A DNA stretch of 52,087 bases from Rhodanobacter thiooxydans LCS2 (GCF_000264375.1 NZ_AJXW01000061.1:1-52087), one strand, 5' to 3'. Numbered from the stretch's first letter, positions 9,404 through 19,154 are shown. A program made the numbers and translations. Notes: generated by a model not told the origin, from the sequence alone.

Positions 9404-9997
9404 ATGAACCACCTGGCGCACGCGCTGCTGGCCGGCGACGAGGAGGCCCTGCGGCTGGGCGGCATGCTGGGCGATTTCGTGCACGGCCCGGTGAACGCGG
9501 CGCCGTTGCCGCCGCGGGTGATCGCCGGCATTCGCCTGCACCGCGCGATCGACGTCTATACCGACGCCCACCCCGAGGTGCTCGCCGCGCGGACGCTGCT
9601 GCCCGCGCCGTATCGCCGCTACGCCGGCATCCTGCTGGACATGTGGTTCGACCACTGCCTGGCGCGGGATTTTCCGCAGTGGAGCGCGCAGCCGCTGGCG
9701 GAATACTCCGCCGCGCTGCGCGCGCTGCTGTGGCGGCAGGACGCGCTGCTGCCGCCGGCGCTGCGGCGCTTCCGCGGCTACATGGAGACGCATGGCCTGC
9801 CGGCGGCGTACACCGACGACGCCATGCTGGGTGTAGCGCTGGGCGGCATCGGCCAGCGCCTGCGCCGCGCCAACCCGCTGGCCTCGGCGCTGCCGGTGCT
9901 GCAGCAGCGGGAAGCGCAACTGCAGCAGCGCTTCGAGGCATTCTTCCCGGAGTTGCGGGAGTTTGCGCGGGAGTGGGTCGGCACGCACGCGCAGTGA
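9404..9997 (+). CDS. acpH: Acyl carrier protein phosphodiesterase
   Basis: AcpH removes the phosphopantetheine arm from holo-ACP to give apo-ACP. The product has 197 residues, the expected size. The family signature runs MNHLAHALLAG, LGGMLGDFVHG, IAGIRLHRAIDVYTDAHPE and DMWFDHCLARDF. These supply the histidine and aspartate residues of the HD-like metal site. The start at 9404 puts MNHLAHA at the N-terminus as in the family. Longer in-frame extensions to the left are antisense reading of the hydrolase and zapE genes. Confidence 0.9.
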   Translation: MNHLAHALLAGDEEALRLGGMLGDFVHGPVNAAPLPPRVIAGIRLHRAIDVYTDAHPEVLAARTLLPAPYRRYAGILLDMWFDHCLARDFPQWSAQPLAEYSAALRALLWRQDALLPPALRRFRGYMETHGLPAAYTDDAMLGVALGGIGQRLRRANPLASALPVLQQREAQLQQRFEAFFPELREFAREWVGTHAQ

Positions 9998-10006
9998 GTG
10001 GGTGTA

Positions 10007-10053
10007 CTCCCTCCCCAGCGCAAGCAGGGGAGGGTTGGGGAGGGGTGCTTTTG
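10007..10053 (+). terminator. C/G-rich hairpin with T-tract after acpH
   Basis: CCCTCCCC at 10009-10016 pairs with GGGGAGGG at 10027-10034 across a 10-base loop, and TGCTTTT follows at 10047-10053. A similar sequence lies at 15770-15807. This looks like a short repeated terminator-like element. Confidence 0.5.
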
Positions 10054-10116
10054 ATCTTCCCGGTGACGCGTAACCCCCTCACCTGAAGGACTTCCTGCAG
10101 GGGAAGGGGCAAACGA

Positions 10117-10140
10117 AAACGCCGCCGGAAGGCGGCGTTT
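10117..10140 (-). terminator. Terminator of the cytochrome c5-like gene
   Basis: A perfect 10-bp stem (AAACGCCGCC with its complement) closes a GGAA tetraloop. On the minus strand it ends in a T-rich stretch (GTTTTCGTTTG). It lies 28 bases beyond the stop codon of the leftward cytochrome gene, which is the expected position for an intrinsic terminator. Confidence 0.8.
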
Positions 10141-10167
10141 GGCGAAAGCTTGTTGGATCAGGCGAAG

Positions 10168-10701
10168 TTACTTGGCCTGATCGGCCAGCCAGTGCACGGC
10201 GTTGGTCACCTGTTCGGCGGTGAGCGCCGGGTTGCCGCCCTTGGGTGGCATGAAGTTGCCGTCCGGGCCGTGATAGCCGTCGATCGCGTGCTTGACCAGG
10301 GTGTCGATGCCCTGCGCCAGGCGCGGGCCCCAGGCGGCCTTGTCGCCGGTCTTCGGCGCGCCGGCGACGCCGGAGCCGTGGCAGCTGGTGCACAGGTGGT
10401 CGTAGATCGCCTTGCCGTCGGTGGTGCCGCCATAGGCAACCTGCGAAGCGGCGGCCTTGGCGGCGACGTCAGCGGCCACCTGCATGGCGGCGCGGCCGGT
10501 GTTGCCGGCATAGACGGCGCCGTCCGGCGCGAGCCGCGCGCTGACGCGGGCCGGCTGTTTCGGGTTGGTTTCCTTCGGCTCGTGCTCGTGGATCGCCAGC
10601 GCCGCGAGGATCAGCACCACGGTCAGCACGACCAGACCGCCGATCATGATCGAGAACTGGCGCAACACGCTCTGGTCGGATTTGCTCATGGAACCGCTCA
10701 C
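10168..10701 (-). CDS. Membrane-anchored cytochrome c5-like protein
   Basis: This is a class I c-type cytochrome that would carry electrons at the periplasmic face of the membrane. The product has 177 residues. An N-terminal membrane anchor (GGLVVLTVVLILAALAI) is followed by a linker and a haem domain with one CTSCH motif. The distal methionine is probably in NFMPPKGG. A GTG start at 10701 is chosen because AGGAGT sits six bases before it; the in-frame ATG four codons later has no ribosome site. A strong terminator follows the gene. It is divergent from the efflux operon. Confidence 0.88.
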   Translation of the reverse strand: MSGSMSKSDQSVLRQFSIMIGGLVVLTVVLILAALAIHEHEPKETNPKQPARVSARLAPDGAVYAGNTGRAAMQVAADVAAKAAASQVAYGGTTDGKAIYDHLCTSCHGSGVAGAPKTGDKAAWGPRLAQGIDTLVKHAIDGYHGPDGNFMPPKGGNPALTAEQVTNAVHWLADQAK

Positions 10702-10883
10702 GCACGTACTCCTGTCAGAGGGCGGAGCGGAACGCCACGATGGCTGCCCGGCCTGCCTGAATAGTCTGTTGCTGTCGTGCCGGCCGAGGAATGCGCCCCG
10801 GTGCGGCTCCCCGCGAGTGGGTCCGCGGCGCGAATCACGCTTGCCGCCCGGCCTGATGCGGGTCGGACAGGCAACAGTCGGCG

Positions 10884-10912
10884 ATTATAAACGAAGCGCG
10901 CGACAAGTTTCA
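10884..10912 (-). promoter_or_regulatory. Candidate promoter for the cytochrome gene
   Basis: On the minus strand a perfect TATAAT lies at 10889-10884. TGAAAC is 17 bases upstream at 10912-10907, a weak -35. Use of this promoter would leave a leader of about 175 bases before the GTG start. It is the only consensus -10 seen in this divergent region. Confidence 0.4.
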
Positions 10913-11017
10913 GGTGTGCCGTGGCGCCCCCGCCAGCGGCCCCCCGGGGGCCTGCGGATGGCCGCGCGGCGGGCGTCGCCCCTGCCATCGGTCATGTCGC
11001 ACCCATGTCAACCGGCA

Positions 11018-11048
11018 TTGTCCAAGTTCGTTGAACTGCCCCTATGCT
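11018..11048 (+). promoter_or_regulatory. Candidate mdtA promoter with internal inverted repeat
   Basis: TTGTCC (11018-11023) and TATGCT (11043-11048) are spaced 19 bases apart. Between them lies the perfect inverted repeat AGTTC-GTT-GAACT (11025-11037). A repressor bound there would block the promoter, as is common for efflux operons. No regulator gene is adjacent. Confidence 0.35.
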
Positions 11049-11159
11049 TCGCTCACCCTGATGCGTGCCGGCAGGGCCCGGCGCGCATCCGTCGTTTTGC
11101 CATCGCTTGCTGCACAGCCGTGCGCCGGTGGGCCGCACCGTCCAGTCCAGGAGTTTTAC

Positions 11160-12410
11160 ATGTCGCGTTTTTGGAAGATCGCGTTGATCGTCGTTGCCGT
11201 GGTCGTGGTGGCGGCGGTGGGCTTCCGCCTGCTGCACAAGCCCGCTCCGGCCGGCACTGCCTCGACGCAGGCGGCGAGCAAGAACAAGGGCGGCAAGGGC
11301 GGCAAGGACGAACCGCCGCCGGTGCCGGTCACCGTGGTGCCGGTGGTCAAGCAGAACGTGCCGGTCTACCTGACCGCCCTGGGCACGGTGCAGGCGCTCA
11401 ACACGGTGGCCGTGAACCCGCAGGTGGGCGGCCAGCTGCTCAGCCTGCATTTCAGCGAGGGTCAGCCGGTGAAGAAGGGCCAGCTGCTGGCGCAGATCGA
11501 CCCGCGCACCTACCAGGCTGCCTACGACCAGGCGGTGGCGCGCCAGCGCCAGGACCAGGCCCTGGCAGCCACCGCCAAAAGCAACCTGACGCGCAGCCAG
11601 GACCTGGCTGCCAAGGGCTACATCTCCAAGCAGGACCTGGACACCCTGCGCAACACCGCCGCCCAGTACGAAGCCGCCGTTGCCGCCGATGCGGCCAACG
11701 TACGCGACACCCAGGTACAGCTGAACTACACCCGCGTGCTGTCGCCGATCGACGGCCTCGCCGGTATCCGCGCGGTCGACCCGGGCAACGTGGTCACCAC
11801 CTCCAGCGCGATCGTCACGCTGACCCAGCTGCACCCGATCAACGTAATGTTCACCCTGCCCGAGCAGAACCTCGACATGGTGCGCAGCGCCGCCGCGAAG
11901 GAAGGCGCCGCGCTGCAGGTGACCGCGCTGGACCGCACCGACGCGCACCCGATCGCCAGCGGCGGCGTGCTCAAGGTGATCGACAACCAGATCGACACCA
12001 GCACCGGCACGTTCCGCCTGAAATCGGAGTTCCCCAATGCGAACAACGAATTGTGGCCCGGCCAGTTCGTCAACGTGCGCCTGCTGGTGAACACCGTCGA
12101 CGGCGGTCTGGTGATTCCCGCGCAGGCGGTGCAGCGCGGGCCGGACGGCGACTACGTCTACCAGGTGCAGGCCGACAGCACGGTGAAGATGCAGGCGGTG
12201 ACGGTGGCCGGTGAGGTGGGCGACAGCCACGTGATGGTCGGCAGCGGCCTCAAGGCAGGCGACCGCGTGGTCACCGAGGGCCAGTTCCGGCTGAAGCCGG
12301 GCAGCAAGGTCAATGCGCTGAAGCCAGGTGAAGTGCCGGCGGCGCCAACCGCGGCCGAACTGGAGAAGGCCAAGCAGAATGCCAAGGGTGGCGGCCGTCG
12401 CCGCGACTGA
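11160..12410 (+). CDS. mdtA: RND efflux periplasmic adaptor (MdtA-like)
   Basis: This is the membrane-fusion subunit of a tripartite RND pump, linking the inner-membrane permease to an outer-membrane channel. The product has 416 residues. An N-terminal membrane anchor (FWKIALIVVAVVVVAAVGF) is followed by a Gly/Lys-rich linker. The lipoyl half-motifs VAVNPQVGGQLLSLHFSEGQ and TRVLSPIDGLAGIRAVDPGN flank a helical hairpin. The beta-barrel and membrane-proximal parts follow (GQFVNVRLLVN, VIPAQAVQRGPDGDYVY). CAGGAG lies six bases before the ATG. The two permease genes follow in the same direction, which is the mdtABC order. No TolC-type channel gene is present nearby. Confidence 0.93.
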   Translation: MSRFWKIALIVVAVVVVAAVGFRLLHKPAPAGTASTQAASKNKGGKGGKDEPPPVPVTVVPVVKQNVPVYLTALGTVQALNTVAVNPQVGGQLLSLHFSEGQPVKKGQLLAQIDPRTYQAAYDQAVARQRQDQALAATAKSNLTRSQDLAAKGYISKQDLDTLRNTAAQYEAAVAADAANVRDTQVQLNYTRVLSPIDGLAGIRAVDPGNVVTTSSAIVTLTQLHPINVMFTLPEQNLDMVRSAAAKEGAALQVTALDRTDAHPIASGGVLKVIDNQIDTSTGTFRLKSEFPNANNELWPGQFVNVRLLVNTVDGGLVIPAQAVQRGPDGDYVYQVQADSTVKMQAVTVAGEVGDSHVMVGSGLKAGDRVVTEGQFRLKPGSKVNALKPGEVPAAPTAAELEKAKQNAKGGGRRRD

Positions 12411-12511
12411 GCGGCCGTGCGCCGGCCGGCAGCATGCACCGCGGCCGCGAACGGCTGGCGGTGCCCGGCCATGATCGCGGCTGAAACCGCACCAACACGT
12501 CACGGATAGCC

Positions 12512-15500
12512 ATGGGATTCTCGACCCTCTTCATTCGCCGCCCGATCGCCACCTCGCTGCTGATGGTGGCGGTGCTGCTGCTCGGCATCCTGGGCTATCG
12601 CCAGCTGCCGGTGTCCGCCCTGCCGGAGATCGAGGCGCCCAGCCTGGTGGTCAGCACGCAGTACCCGGGCGCCAGCGCCAGCACCATGGCGGCGCTGATC
12701 ACCACGCCGCTGGAGCGCAACCTGGGGCAGATCTCCGGGCTCACCATGATGAGCTCGGACTCCTCCGCCGGGCTGTCCACGATCATCCTGCAGTTCTCGA
12801 TGGACCGTGACATCGACATCGCCGCGCAGGACGTGCAGGCGGCGATCAACCAGGCCAAGGGCACGCTGCCGGGCAACCTGCCGTACCCGCCGGTGTACAA
12901 CCGGGTGAATCCGGCCGACGCGCCGATCCTCACCTTGAAGCTCACCTCCGACAGCCGCCAGCTGCGCGAGGTGAACGACCTGGCCGACTCGATCATTGCG
13001 CAGAAGCTGTCGCAGGTGCAGGGCGTGGGCCTGGTCTCGATCGCCGGCAACGTGCGCCCCGCGGTGCGCGTGCAGGTGAACCCGGCGCAGCTGTCCAACC
13101 TCGGCCTCACCATGGAGGACGTGCGCAGCGCGCTGACCCAGGCCAACGTCAACGCGCCCAAGGGCACGCTGAACGGCAAGACGCAGAGCTACTCGATCGG
13201 CACCAACGACCAGCTGAGCGACGCGGCCGAGTACAAGAGCACCATCATCAGCTACAAGAACAACTCGCCGGTGCGGCTGTCCGACGTGGCGAACGTGGTC
13301 GATGGTGTGGAGAACGATCAGCTTGCGGCGTGGGCGAACGGCCAGCCGGCGGTGCTGCTGGACGTGCGCCGCCAGCCCGGCGCCAACATCGTGCAGACGG
13401 TGGAGCAGATCCGCCGCGTGCTGCCCGAGCTGCGCAGCGCGCTGCCGGCCGACGTGCACCTGGACGTGTTCGCCGACCGCACGGTGACCATCCGCGCCTC
13501 GGTGCGTGACGTCGAGTTCACCCTGATCCTCACCGTATTCCTGGTGATCGGCGTGATCTTCGTGTTCCTGCGCCGGCTGTGGGCCACCATCATCCCGTCG
13601 GTGGCGGTGCCGCTGTCGCTGATGGGCACGTTCGGCGTGATGGCGTTCACCGGCATGTCGCTGGACAACCTCTCGCTGATGGCGCTGACCGTGGCCACCG
13701 GCTTCGTGGTGGACGACGCGATCGTGATGATCGAGAACATCGTGCGCTACATCGAGCAGGGCAAGGACGGCAAGGAGGCGGCCGAGGTCGGCGCGAAGGA
13801 GATCGGCTTCACCGTGCTGTCGTTGACCGTGTCGCTGGTGGCGGTGTTCCTGCCGCTGCTGTTGATGCCCGGCGTCACTGGCCGGCTGTTCCACGAATTC
13901 GCCTGGGTGCTCACGATCGCGGTGACCATCTCGATGCTGGTGTCGCTGACGCTGACGCCGATGATGTGCGCCTACCTGCTCAAGCCCGACCAGCTGCCCG
14001 AGGGCGACGACGCGTACGAGCGCCATGCCGCGGCCGGCAAGCGCACCGTCTGGTCGCGCATCGTCGGCATCTACGAGCGCTCGCTCGACTGGGTGCTCGA
14101 CCATCAACGCCTGACCATGCTGGTGGCCGGCGCCGCGGTGGTGCTCACCGTGTTCCTGTACATCATCATCCCCAAGGGCCTGCTGCCCGAGCAGGACACC
14201 GGCCTGATCACCGGCGTGGTGCAGGCCGACGACAACATCGCCTTCCCGCAAATGGAAGACCGCACCAAGGCCGTCGCCGAGGCGCTGCGCAAGGATCCCG
14301 CGGTGGCCGGCGTGGCCGCCTTCATCGGCGCCGGCACCATCAACCCCACGCTCAACCAGGGCCAGCTCTCGATTGTGCTGAAGGACCGCGGCGACCGCGA
14401 CGGCCTGGACGATCTGCTGCCGCGGCTGCAGCATGCGGTGGCCGGCATCCCCGGCGTGGCGCTGTACCTGAAGCCGGTGCAGGACGTGACCCTGGACAGC
14501 CGCGTGGCCGCCACCGAGTACCAGTATTCGCTGTCCGCGGTGAAGTCGTCGGAGCTGGCCGGCTATGCCAGCCAGATGACCCAGGCGATGCGCCAGCGGC
14601 CGGAGCTGGCCGACGTGGACAACAACCTGGCCGACAACGGCAACGCGCTCAAGCTCACCATCGACCGCGAGAAGGCCAGCCGTCTCGGCGTGCCGGTGCA
14701 GACCATCGACGACACCCTGTACGACGCCTTCGGCCAGCGCCAGATCTCCACCATCTTCACCCAGCTCAACCAGTACCGCGTGGTGCTGGAGGTGGCGCCG
14801 GAGTTCCGTACCAGCGACGACCTGCTGACCAAGCTCACCGTGCGCGGCAACGGCAATGGCGCGCTCACCGGCAGCACCGCGACCAGCTTCGGCCAGCTGA
14901 AGTCGAGCAATTCGGCCACGCCCTCGGGCATCGGCAACACCGGCAACATCGGCTTCGAGATCGGCGCCGGCGGCAGCATCCCGCTGTCTTCGCTGGTCAG
15001 TGCGCAGATGACCAGCGCGCCGCTGGTGGTCAGCCACCAGCAGCAGCTGCCGGCGGTGACGCTGGCGTTCAACGTGGCGCCGGGCTACTCGCTGTCCGAC
15101 GCGGTGGCGGCGATCCACCAGGTCGAGGCGCAGCTGAACTTCCCGCCGCAGATCCGCGGCGAGTTCGTCGGCAAGGCCGCCGAGTTCGCCTCTTCGCTGG
15201 GTGATGAAGTGCTGCTGCTGCTGGCCGCGATCGTGGTGATCTACATCGTGCTGGGCGTGCTGTACGAGAGCTACATCCACCCGCTGACGATCATCTCCAC
15301 GCTGCCGCCGGCCGGCGTGGGCGCCTTGCTGGCGTTGATGCTGTTCGGCATGAGCCTGTCGGTGGACGGTATCGTCGGCATCGTGCTGCTGATCGGCATC
15401 GTCAAGAAGAACGCGATCATGATGATCGACTTCGCCATCGAGGCGCGCCGCACCGGGCTCGATGCGCGCGATGCGATCCGCCGCGCCTGCCTGCTGCGCT

Positions 15501-15751
15501 TCCGCCCGATCATGATGACCACCGCCGCGGCCATGCTCGGCGCGCTGCCGCTGGCGCTGGGCAACGGCATTGGCGCGGAACTGCGCCGGCCGCTGGGCGT
15601 GTCGATCGTCGGCGGCCTGTTGCTGTCGCAGCTGGTCACGCTATACACCACGCCGGTGATCTACCTGTACATGGAGCGTTTTTCCGACTGGTTGGCCGCC
15701 CGCCGCGAGCGCCGGGCGCTGACCCGCGCCCCGGCCAGCCGCGCGGCGTGA
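12512..15751 (+). CDS. mdtB: RND efflux permease, MdtB-like
   Basis: This is a proton-driven inner-membrane drug exporter of the hydrophobe/amphiphile RND family, with 1,079 residues. Its layout is typical: TM1 after FIRRPIATSLLM, a large periplasmic porter domain, TM2-6 from about residue 335, a second loop, and a terminal membrane block. RND signatures are ATGFVVDDAIVMIENIVRYIE, with the proton-relay aspartate pair in TM4, and GIVKKNAIMMIDFAIEARR in the C-terminal half. It starts 101 bases after mdtA. In the MdtABC scheme MdtB and MdtC form a mixed trimer, and MdtB mainly supports proton coupling. The B versus C assignment here rests on gene order. Confidence 0.92.
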   Translation: MGFSTLFIRRPIATSLLMVAVLLLGILGYRQLPVSALPEIEAPSLVVSTQYPGASASTMAALITTPLERNLGQISGLTMMSSDSSAGLSTIILQFSMDRDIDIAAQDVQAAINQAKGTLPGNLPYPPVYNRVNPADAPILTLKLTSDSRQLREVNDLADSIIAQKLSQVQGVGLVSIAGNVRPAVRVQVNPAQLSNLGLTMEDVRSALTQANVNAPKGTLNGKTQSYSIGTNDQLSDAAEYKSTIISYKNNSPVRLSDVANVVDGVENDQLAAWANGQPAVLLDVRRQPGANIVQTVEQIRRVLPELRSALPADVHLDVFADRTVTIRASVRDVEFTLILTVFLVIGVIFVFLRRLWATIIPSVAVPLSLMGTFGVMAFTGMSLDNLSLMALTVATGFVVDDAIVMIENIVRYIEQGKDGKEAAEVGAKEIGFTVLSLTVSLVAVFLPLLLMPGVTGRLFHEFAWVLTIAVTISMLVSLTLTPMMCAYLLKPDQLPEGDDAYERHAAAGKRTVWSRIVGIYERSLDWVLDHQRLTMLVAGAAVVLTVFLYIIIPKGLLPEQDTGLITGVVQADDNIAFPQMEDRTKAVAEALRKDPAVAGVAAFIGAGTINPTLNQGQLSIVLKDRGDRDGLDDLLPRLQHAVAGIPGVALYLKPVQDVTLDSRVAATEYQYSLSAVKSSELAGYASQMTQAMRQRPELADVDNNLADNGNALKLTIDREKASRLGVPVQTIDDTLYDAFGQRQISTIFTQLNQYRVVLEVAPEFRTSDDLLTKLTVRGNGNGALTGSTATSFGQLKSSNSATPSGIGNTGNIGFEIGAGGSIPLSSLVSAQMTSAPLVVSHQQQLPAVTLAFNVAPGYSLSDAVAAIHQVEAQLNFPPQIRGEFVGKAAEFASSLGDEVLLLLAAIVVIYIVLGVLYESYIHPLTIISTLPPAGVGALLALMLFGMSLSVDGIVGIVLLIGIVKKNAIMMIDFAIEARRTGLDARDAIRRACLLRFRPIMMTTAAAMLGALPLALGNGIGAELRRPLGVSIVGGLLLSQLVTLYTTPVIYLYMERFSDWLAARRERRALTRAPASRAA

Positions 15752-15769
15752 TTCCACCGCGGTGTTCTG

Positions 15770-15807
15770 CTCCCTCTCCTGCTCGCAGGGGAGGGTCGGA
15801 GTGGGGT
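15770..15807. repeat. C/G-rich hairpin repeat between mdtB and mdtC
   Basis: CCCTCTCCTGC pairs with GCAGGGGAGGG (one G-T wobble) across a 3-base loop, and GGAGTGGGG follows. It resembles the element after acpH at 10007-10053. Inside the operon it may lower transcription into mdtC or protect mRNA. Confidence 0.5.
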
Positions 15808-15909
15808 TGCTCTTCGCGCAACCTCGCGATCAACCTTTCCGCGGCCCGGACGTTGAGGGTGGGATGATTTGTCCCCGCACCTTCGTCCGTCCCCGTCCGC
15901 GTTGACTCC

Positions 15910-18900
15910 ATGAACCTCTCCGGTACCTTTATCCGTCGCCCGATCGGCACCTCGCTGCTGGCGATCGGTCTGTTCGTGGCCGGCACGATCTGCTACTTCC
16001 TGCTCGGCGTGGCGGCGCTGCCGAACATGCAGTTTCCGGCGATCTTCGTGCAGGCCAGCCAGGCCGGCGCCGACGCCAGCACCATGGCGTCGACCGTGGC
16101 CGCGCCGCTGGAACGGCACCTGGGCCAGGTGCCCGGCATCGAGACGATGCGCTCGTCCAGCTCCGAGGGGCGCAGCTTCGTCTTCATGCTGTTCCGCACC
16201 GGCACCGACCTGGATGCCGCCGCACGCGACGTGCAGGCGGCGATCAATGCGGCCGCGCCGGACCTGCCCAGCGGCCTCAACGGCGCGCCCAGCTACCAGA
16301 AGGCGAACCCGAACGACGACCCGATCATCGCGCTGGCGCTGACCTCGGACACGCAGTCGGCGGCCGACCTGTACAACCTGTCCGACACCCTGCTGGCGCA
16401 GCGGCTGCGTCAGCTGCCCGGGGTGTCCTCGGTGGAGATCGCCGGCGCGGCCACGCCGGCGATCCGCGTCGACGTGAACCTGCGCGCGCTGAACGCGATG
16501 GGGCTGTCGCCCGACCAGCTGCGCAACGCGCTGAGCGCAGCCAACGTCACCTCGCCCGAAGGCTTCCTGTCCAACGGCGCCAGCACCGTGTCGATCAGCG
16601 CCACCGCCCAGTTGCACAGCGCGGAGGACTTCGCCCAGCTGGTCATTGCCAGCCGCAACGGCACGCCGGTGCGGCTGTCCGACGTGGCCAGGGTCTACGC
16701 CGGCCAGCAGGACGCCTACCAGGCGGCCTGGTTCCACGGCAAGCCGGCCGTGCTGATGTACGTCTACAAGAAAGCCGACGCGAACATCATCGCCACCGCC
16801 GACCTGGTCAAGGAGCAACTGCCGGTGCTGCGCAGTTACCTGCCGCCGGCTACCGCGCTGACCCCGTTCTTCGACGGCACGCCGACCATCCGCGCCTCTT
16901 TGCACGAGGTGCAGGCCACGCTGCTGATCTCGCTGGCGATGGTGGTGCTGGTGATGGCGCTGTTCCTGCGCCGGCTGGCGCCCACCCTGATCGCCGCGAC
17001 GGCGGTGCCGCTGTCGCTGGCCGGCGCGTTCGTGGTGATGTACATCCTCGGCTACACGCTGAACAACCTCACCCTGCTGGCGCTGGTGATCGCGATCGGC
17101 TTCGTGGTGGACGACGCGATCGTGGTGATCGAAAACATCATCCGCCACCTCGACGCCGGCATGTCGCGCATGCAGGCGACCCTGGCCGGCGCGCGCGAGA
17201 TCGGCTTCACCATCGTCTCGATCACCGCATCGCTGGTCGCGGTGTTCATCCCGCTGCTGTTCGCCGGCGGCATCACCGGCATGTTCATGCACGAGTTCTC
17301 GATGACCCTGGTGGCGGCGATCGTGGTCTCGGCGCTGGTTTCGCTGACCCTGACGCCGGCGCTGTGCGGACGCTTCCTTGGCGGCCATGCGGCGAAGGAG
17401 CCGGCGCCGCCGTCGCGACTCGCCCGCGCGCTGGACGGTTTCCATGCCGGCATGCTGCGCGTGTACACCCGTGCGCTGGATTTCTCGCTGCGCCACGCGC
17501 TGGCGTTCTCGCTGACCCCGCTGGCGCTGATCGTGGCCACCTTCTACCTGTTCGGCGTGGTCAAGGCCGGGCTGTTCCCGGCGCAGGACACCGGCCTGAT
17601 CTGGGGCCGCGCCAGCTCCAGCGCCACCGTCTCGTTCGCCGAAAGCCGCCAGCGACTGGAGCGGCTCACCGCGATGCTGATGGCCGACCCCGACGTCGCC
17701 ACCGTGGGCTCGCGCCTGGGCAGCGGCCGGCAGGGCACCAGCGGCTCGTTCAACATCGATCTGAAGACCCGCGCCGACGGCCGCCACGACGACACCTTCG
17801 CGGTGCTCGCCCGGCTCAGCGCGAAGGCCGCCCACTATCCCGACCTCAACCTGCGCCTGCGCCCGGTGCAGGACCTGCCCAGCGGCGGTGGTGGCGGCAC
17901 CAGCCAGGGCGCGCAATACCAGGTCTCGCTGCAGGGCAATGACCTGGCCAGCCTGCAGGCATGGCTGCCGAAGCTGCAGGCCGAGCTGAAGAAGAACCCG
18001 AAACTGCGCGATGTCGGCACCGACATCGACGAGGCCGGCCTGCGCCAGAACATCGTGATCGACCGCGACAAGGCCGCGAGGCTCGGCGTGTCGATCGGCG
18101 CCATCGACGGCGCGCTGTACGACGCGTTCGGCCAGCGCCAGGTGTCCACCATCTACTCGGACATCAACCAGTACCAGGTGGTGGTCAACGCGCTGCCCGA
18201 ACAGACCGCCACGCCGGAGGCGCTCAACCGCATCTACGTGCGTTCCAGCAGCGGCCGGATGATCCCGATCACCGCGTTCGCACGGCAGGAACCGGGGCTG
18301 GCGCCCTCGCAGATCACCCACGAAAACCAGTACACCACGATGGACCTAAGCTTCAACCTCGCGCCGGGCGTGAGCATGGGCGAGGCGATGGCGGTGATCC
18401 AGGCCACCGTGAAGAACATGCGCATGCCCGGCGACATCCGGGTGCAGATGGGCAACGACTTCCGCCGCTTCCAGCAGTCGCAGAGCGGCATGGGCTGGCT
18501 GATTCTCGCCGCCGTGATCACCGTCTACATCGTGCTCGGCATGCTGTACGAGAACCTGATCCATCCGATCACCATCCTGTCCACCCTGCCGGCTGCCGGG
18601 GTGGGCGCGTTGCTGGCGCTGTGGATCACCGGCACCGAGCTGTCGGTGGTGGCGCAGATCGCGCTGGTGCTGTTGATCGGCATTGTCAAGAAGAACGCGA
18701 TCATGATGATCGACTTCGCCCTGGTCGCCCAGCGCGAACACGGCAAGAGTCCGCTGGAAGCGGCGCGCGAGGCGTGCACGGTGCGCTTCCGCCCGATCAT
18801 GATGACCACCATGGTCGCCATCCTCGCCGCGCTGCCGATCGCCATCGGCCTCGGCGAAGGCAGCGAACTGCGCCGCCCGCTCGGCATCGCCCTGATCGGC

Positions 18901-19044
18901 GGCCTGCTGATCTCGCAAAGCCTCACCCTGCTCAGCACCCCGGCGCTGTACGTGATCTTCTCGTGCCTGGCCGAACGCAGAAGGGCGTGGTGGGCGCGGC
19001 GGCAAGGGCGCAAGCCGATGGTGGCGCGTCCCGGTATCGGTTGA
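15910..19044 (+). CDS. mdtC: RND efflux permease, MdtC-like
   Basis: This is the second RND permease, with 1,044 residues and the same two-fold topology as its neighbour. Conserved blocks are FIRRPIGTSLLAIGLFVAG at the N-terminus, AIGFVVDDAIVVIENIIRHL in TM4 with the aspartate pair, and GIVKKNAIMMIDFALVAQRE in the C-terminal half. Two tandem permeases after one adaptor is the MdtBC arrangement, in which a B2C trimer forms. It starts 158 bases after mdtB, with a hairpin between, so its translation may be independently tuned. TTGACTCC just before the ATG gives no strong ribosome site. Substrates cannot be inferred. Confidence 0.92.
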   Translation: MNLSGTFIRRPIGTSLLAIGLFVAGTICYFLLGVAALPNMQFPAIFVQASQAGADASTMASTVAAPLERHLGQVPGIETMRSSSSEGRSFVFMLFRTGTDLDAAARDVQAAINAAAPDLPSGLNGAPSYQKANPNDDPIIALALTSDTQSAADLYNLSDTLLAQRLRQLPGVSSVEIAGAATPAIRVDVNLRALNAMGLSPDQLRNALSAANVTSPEGFLSNGASTVSISATAQLHSAEDFAQLVIASRNGTPVRLSDVARVYAGQQDAYQAAWFHGKPAVLMYVYKKADANIIATADLVKEQLPVLRSYLPPATALTPFFDGTPTIRASLHEVQATLLISLAMVVLVMALFLRRLAPTLIAATAVPLSLAGAFVVMYILGYTLNNLTLLALVIAIGFVVDDAIVVIENIIRHLDAGMSRMQATLAGAREIGFTIVSITASLVAVFIPLLFAGGITGMFMHEFSMTLVAAIVVSALVSLTLTPALCGRFLGGHAAKEPAPPSRLARALDGFHAGMLRVYTRALDFSLRHALAFSLTPLALIVATFYLFGVVKAGLFPAQDTGLIWGRASSSATVSFAESRQRLERLTAMLMADPDVATVGSRLGSGRQGTSGSFNIDLKTRADGRHDDTFAVLARLSAKAAHYPDLNLRLRPVQDLPSGGGGGTSQGAQYQVSLQGNDLASLQAWLPKLQAELKKNPKLRDVGTDIDEAGLRQNIVIDRDKAARLGVSIGAIDGALYDAFGQRQVSTIYSDINQYQVVVNALPEQTATPEALNRIYVRSSSGRMIPITAFARQEPGLAPSQITHENQYTTMDLSFNLAPGVSMGEAMAVIQATVKNMRMPGDIRVQMGNDFRRFQQSQSGMGWLILAAVITVYIVLGMLYENLIHPITILSTLPAAGVGALLALWITGTELSVVAQIALVLLIGIVKKNAIMMIDFALVAQREHGKSPLEAAREACTVRFRPIMMTTMVAILAALPIAIGLGEGSELRRPLGIALIGGLLISQSLTLLSTPALYVIFSCLAERRRAWWARRQGRKPMVARPGIG

Positions 19045-19154
19045 TCCGGTTGCCTGTCGCGCGATATCCAGCTGAACGCTTCGCCAGAACGCTCACAACC
19101 CGTTAACCGCAAGCCGGCTATCACAGGCCCACTCTTCCCGGAAGGAGCGGCGCG

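Larger units (their letters stand above)
10702..11159. other. Long intergenic region between the cytochrome and efflux genes
   Basis: These 458 bases hold no convincing gene. They contain a minus-strand -10-like TATAAT at 10884-10889, a 15-base GC palindrome at 10938-10952 (GGCCCCC with its complement around one base), and a candidate plus-strand promoter with an inverted repeat near 11018-11048. The rest is GC-rich, without a recognisable RNA or protein. Confidence 0.5.

Noticed and set aside
12500..18321. Very long antisense frames (900 or more codons) opposite mdtB and mdtC
   Set aside because: High third-position GC keeps the complementary frame open. The products are His/Arg-rich with no domains, while the sense strand encodes complete RND permeases.
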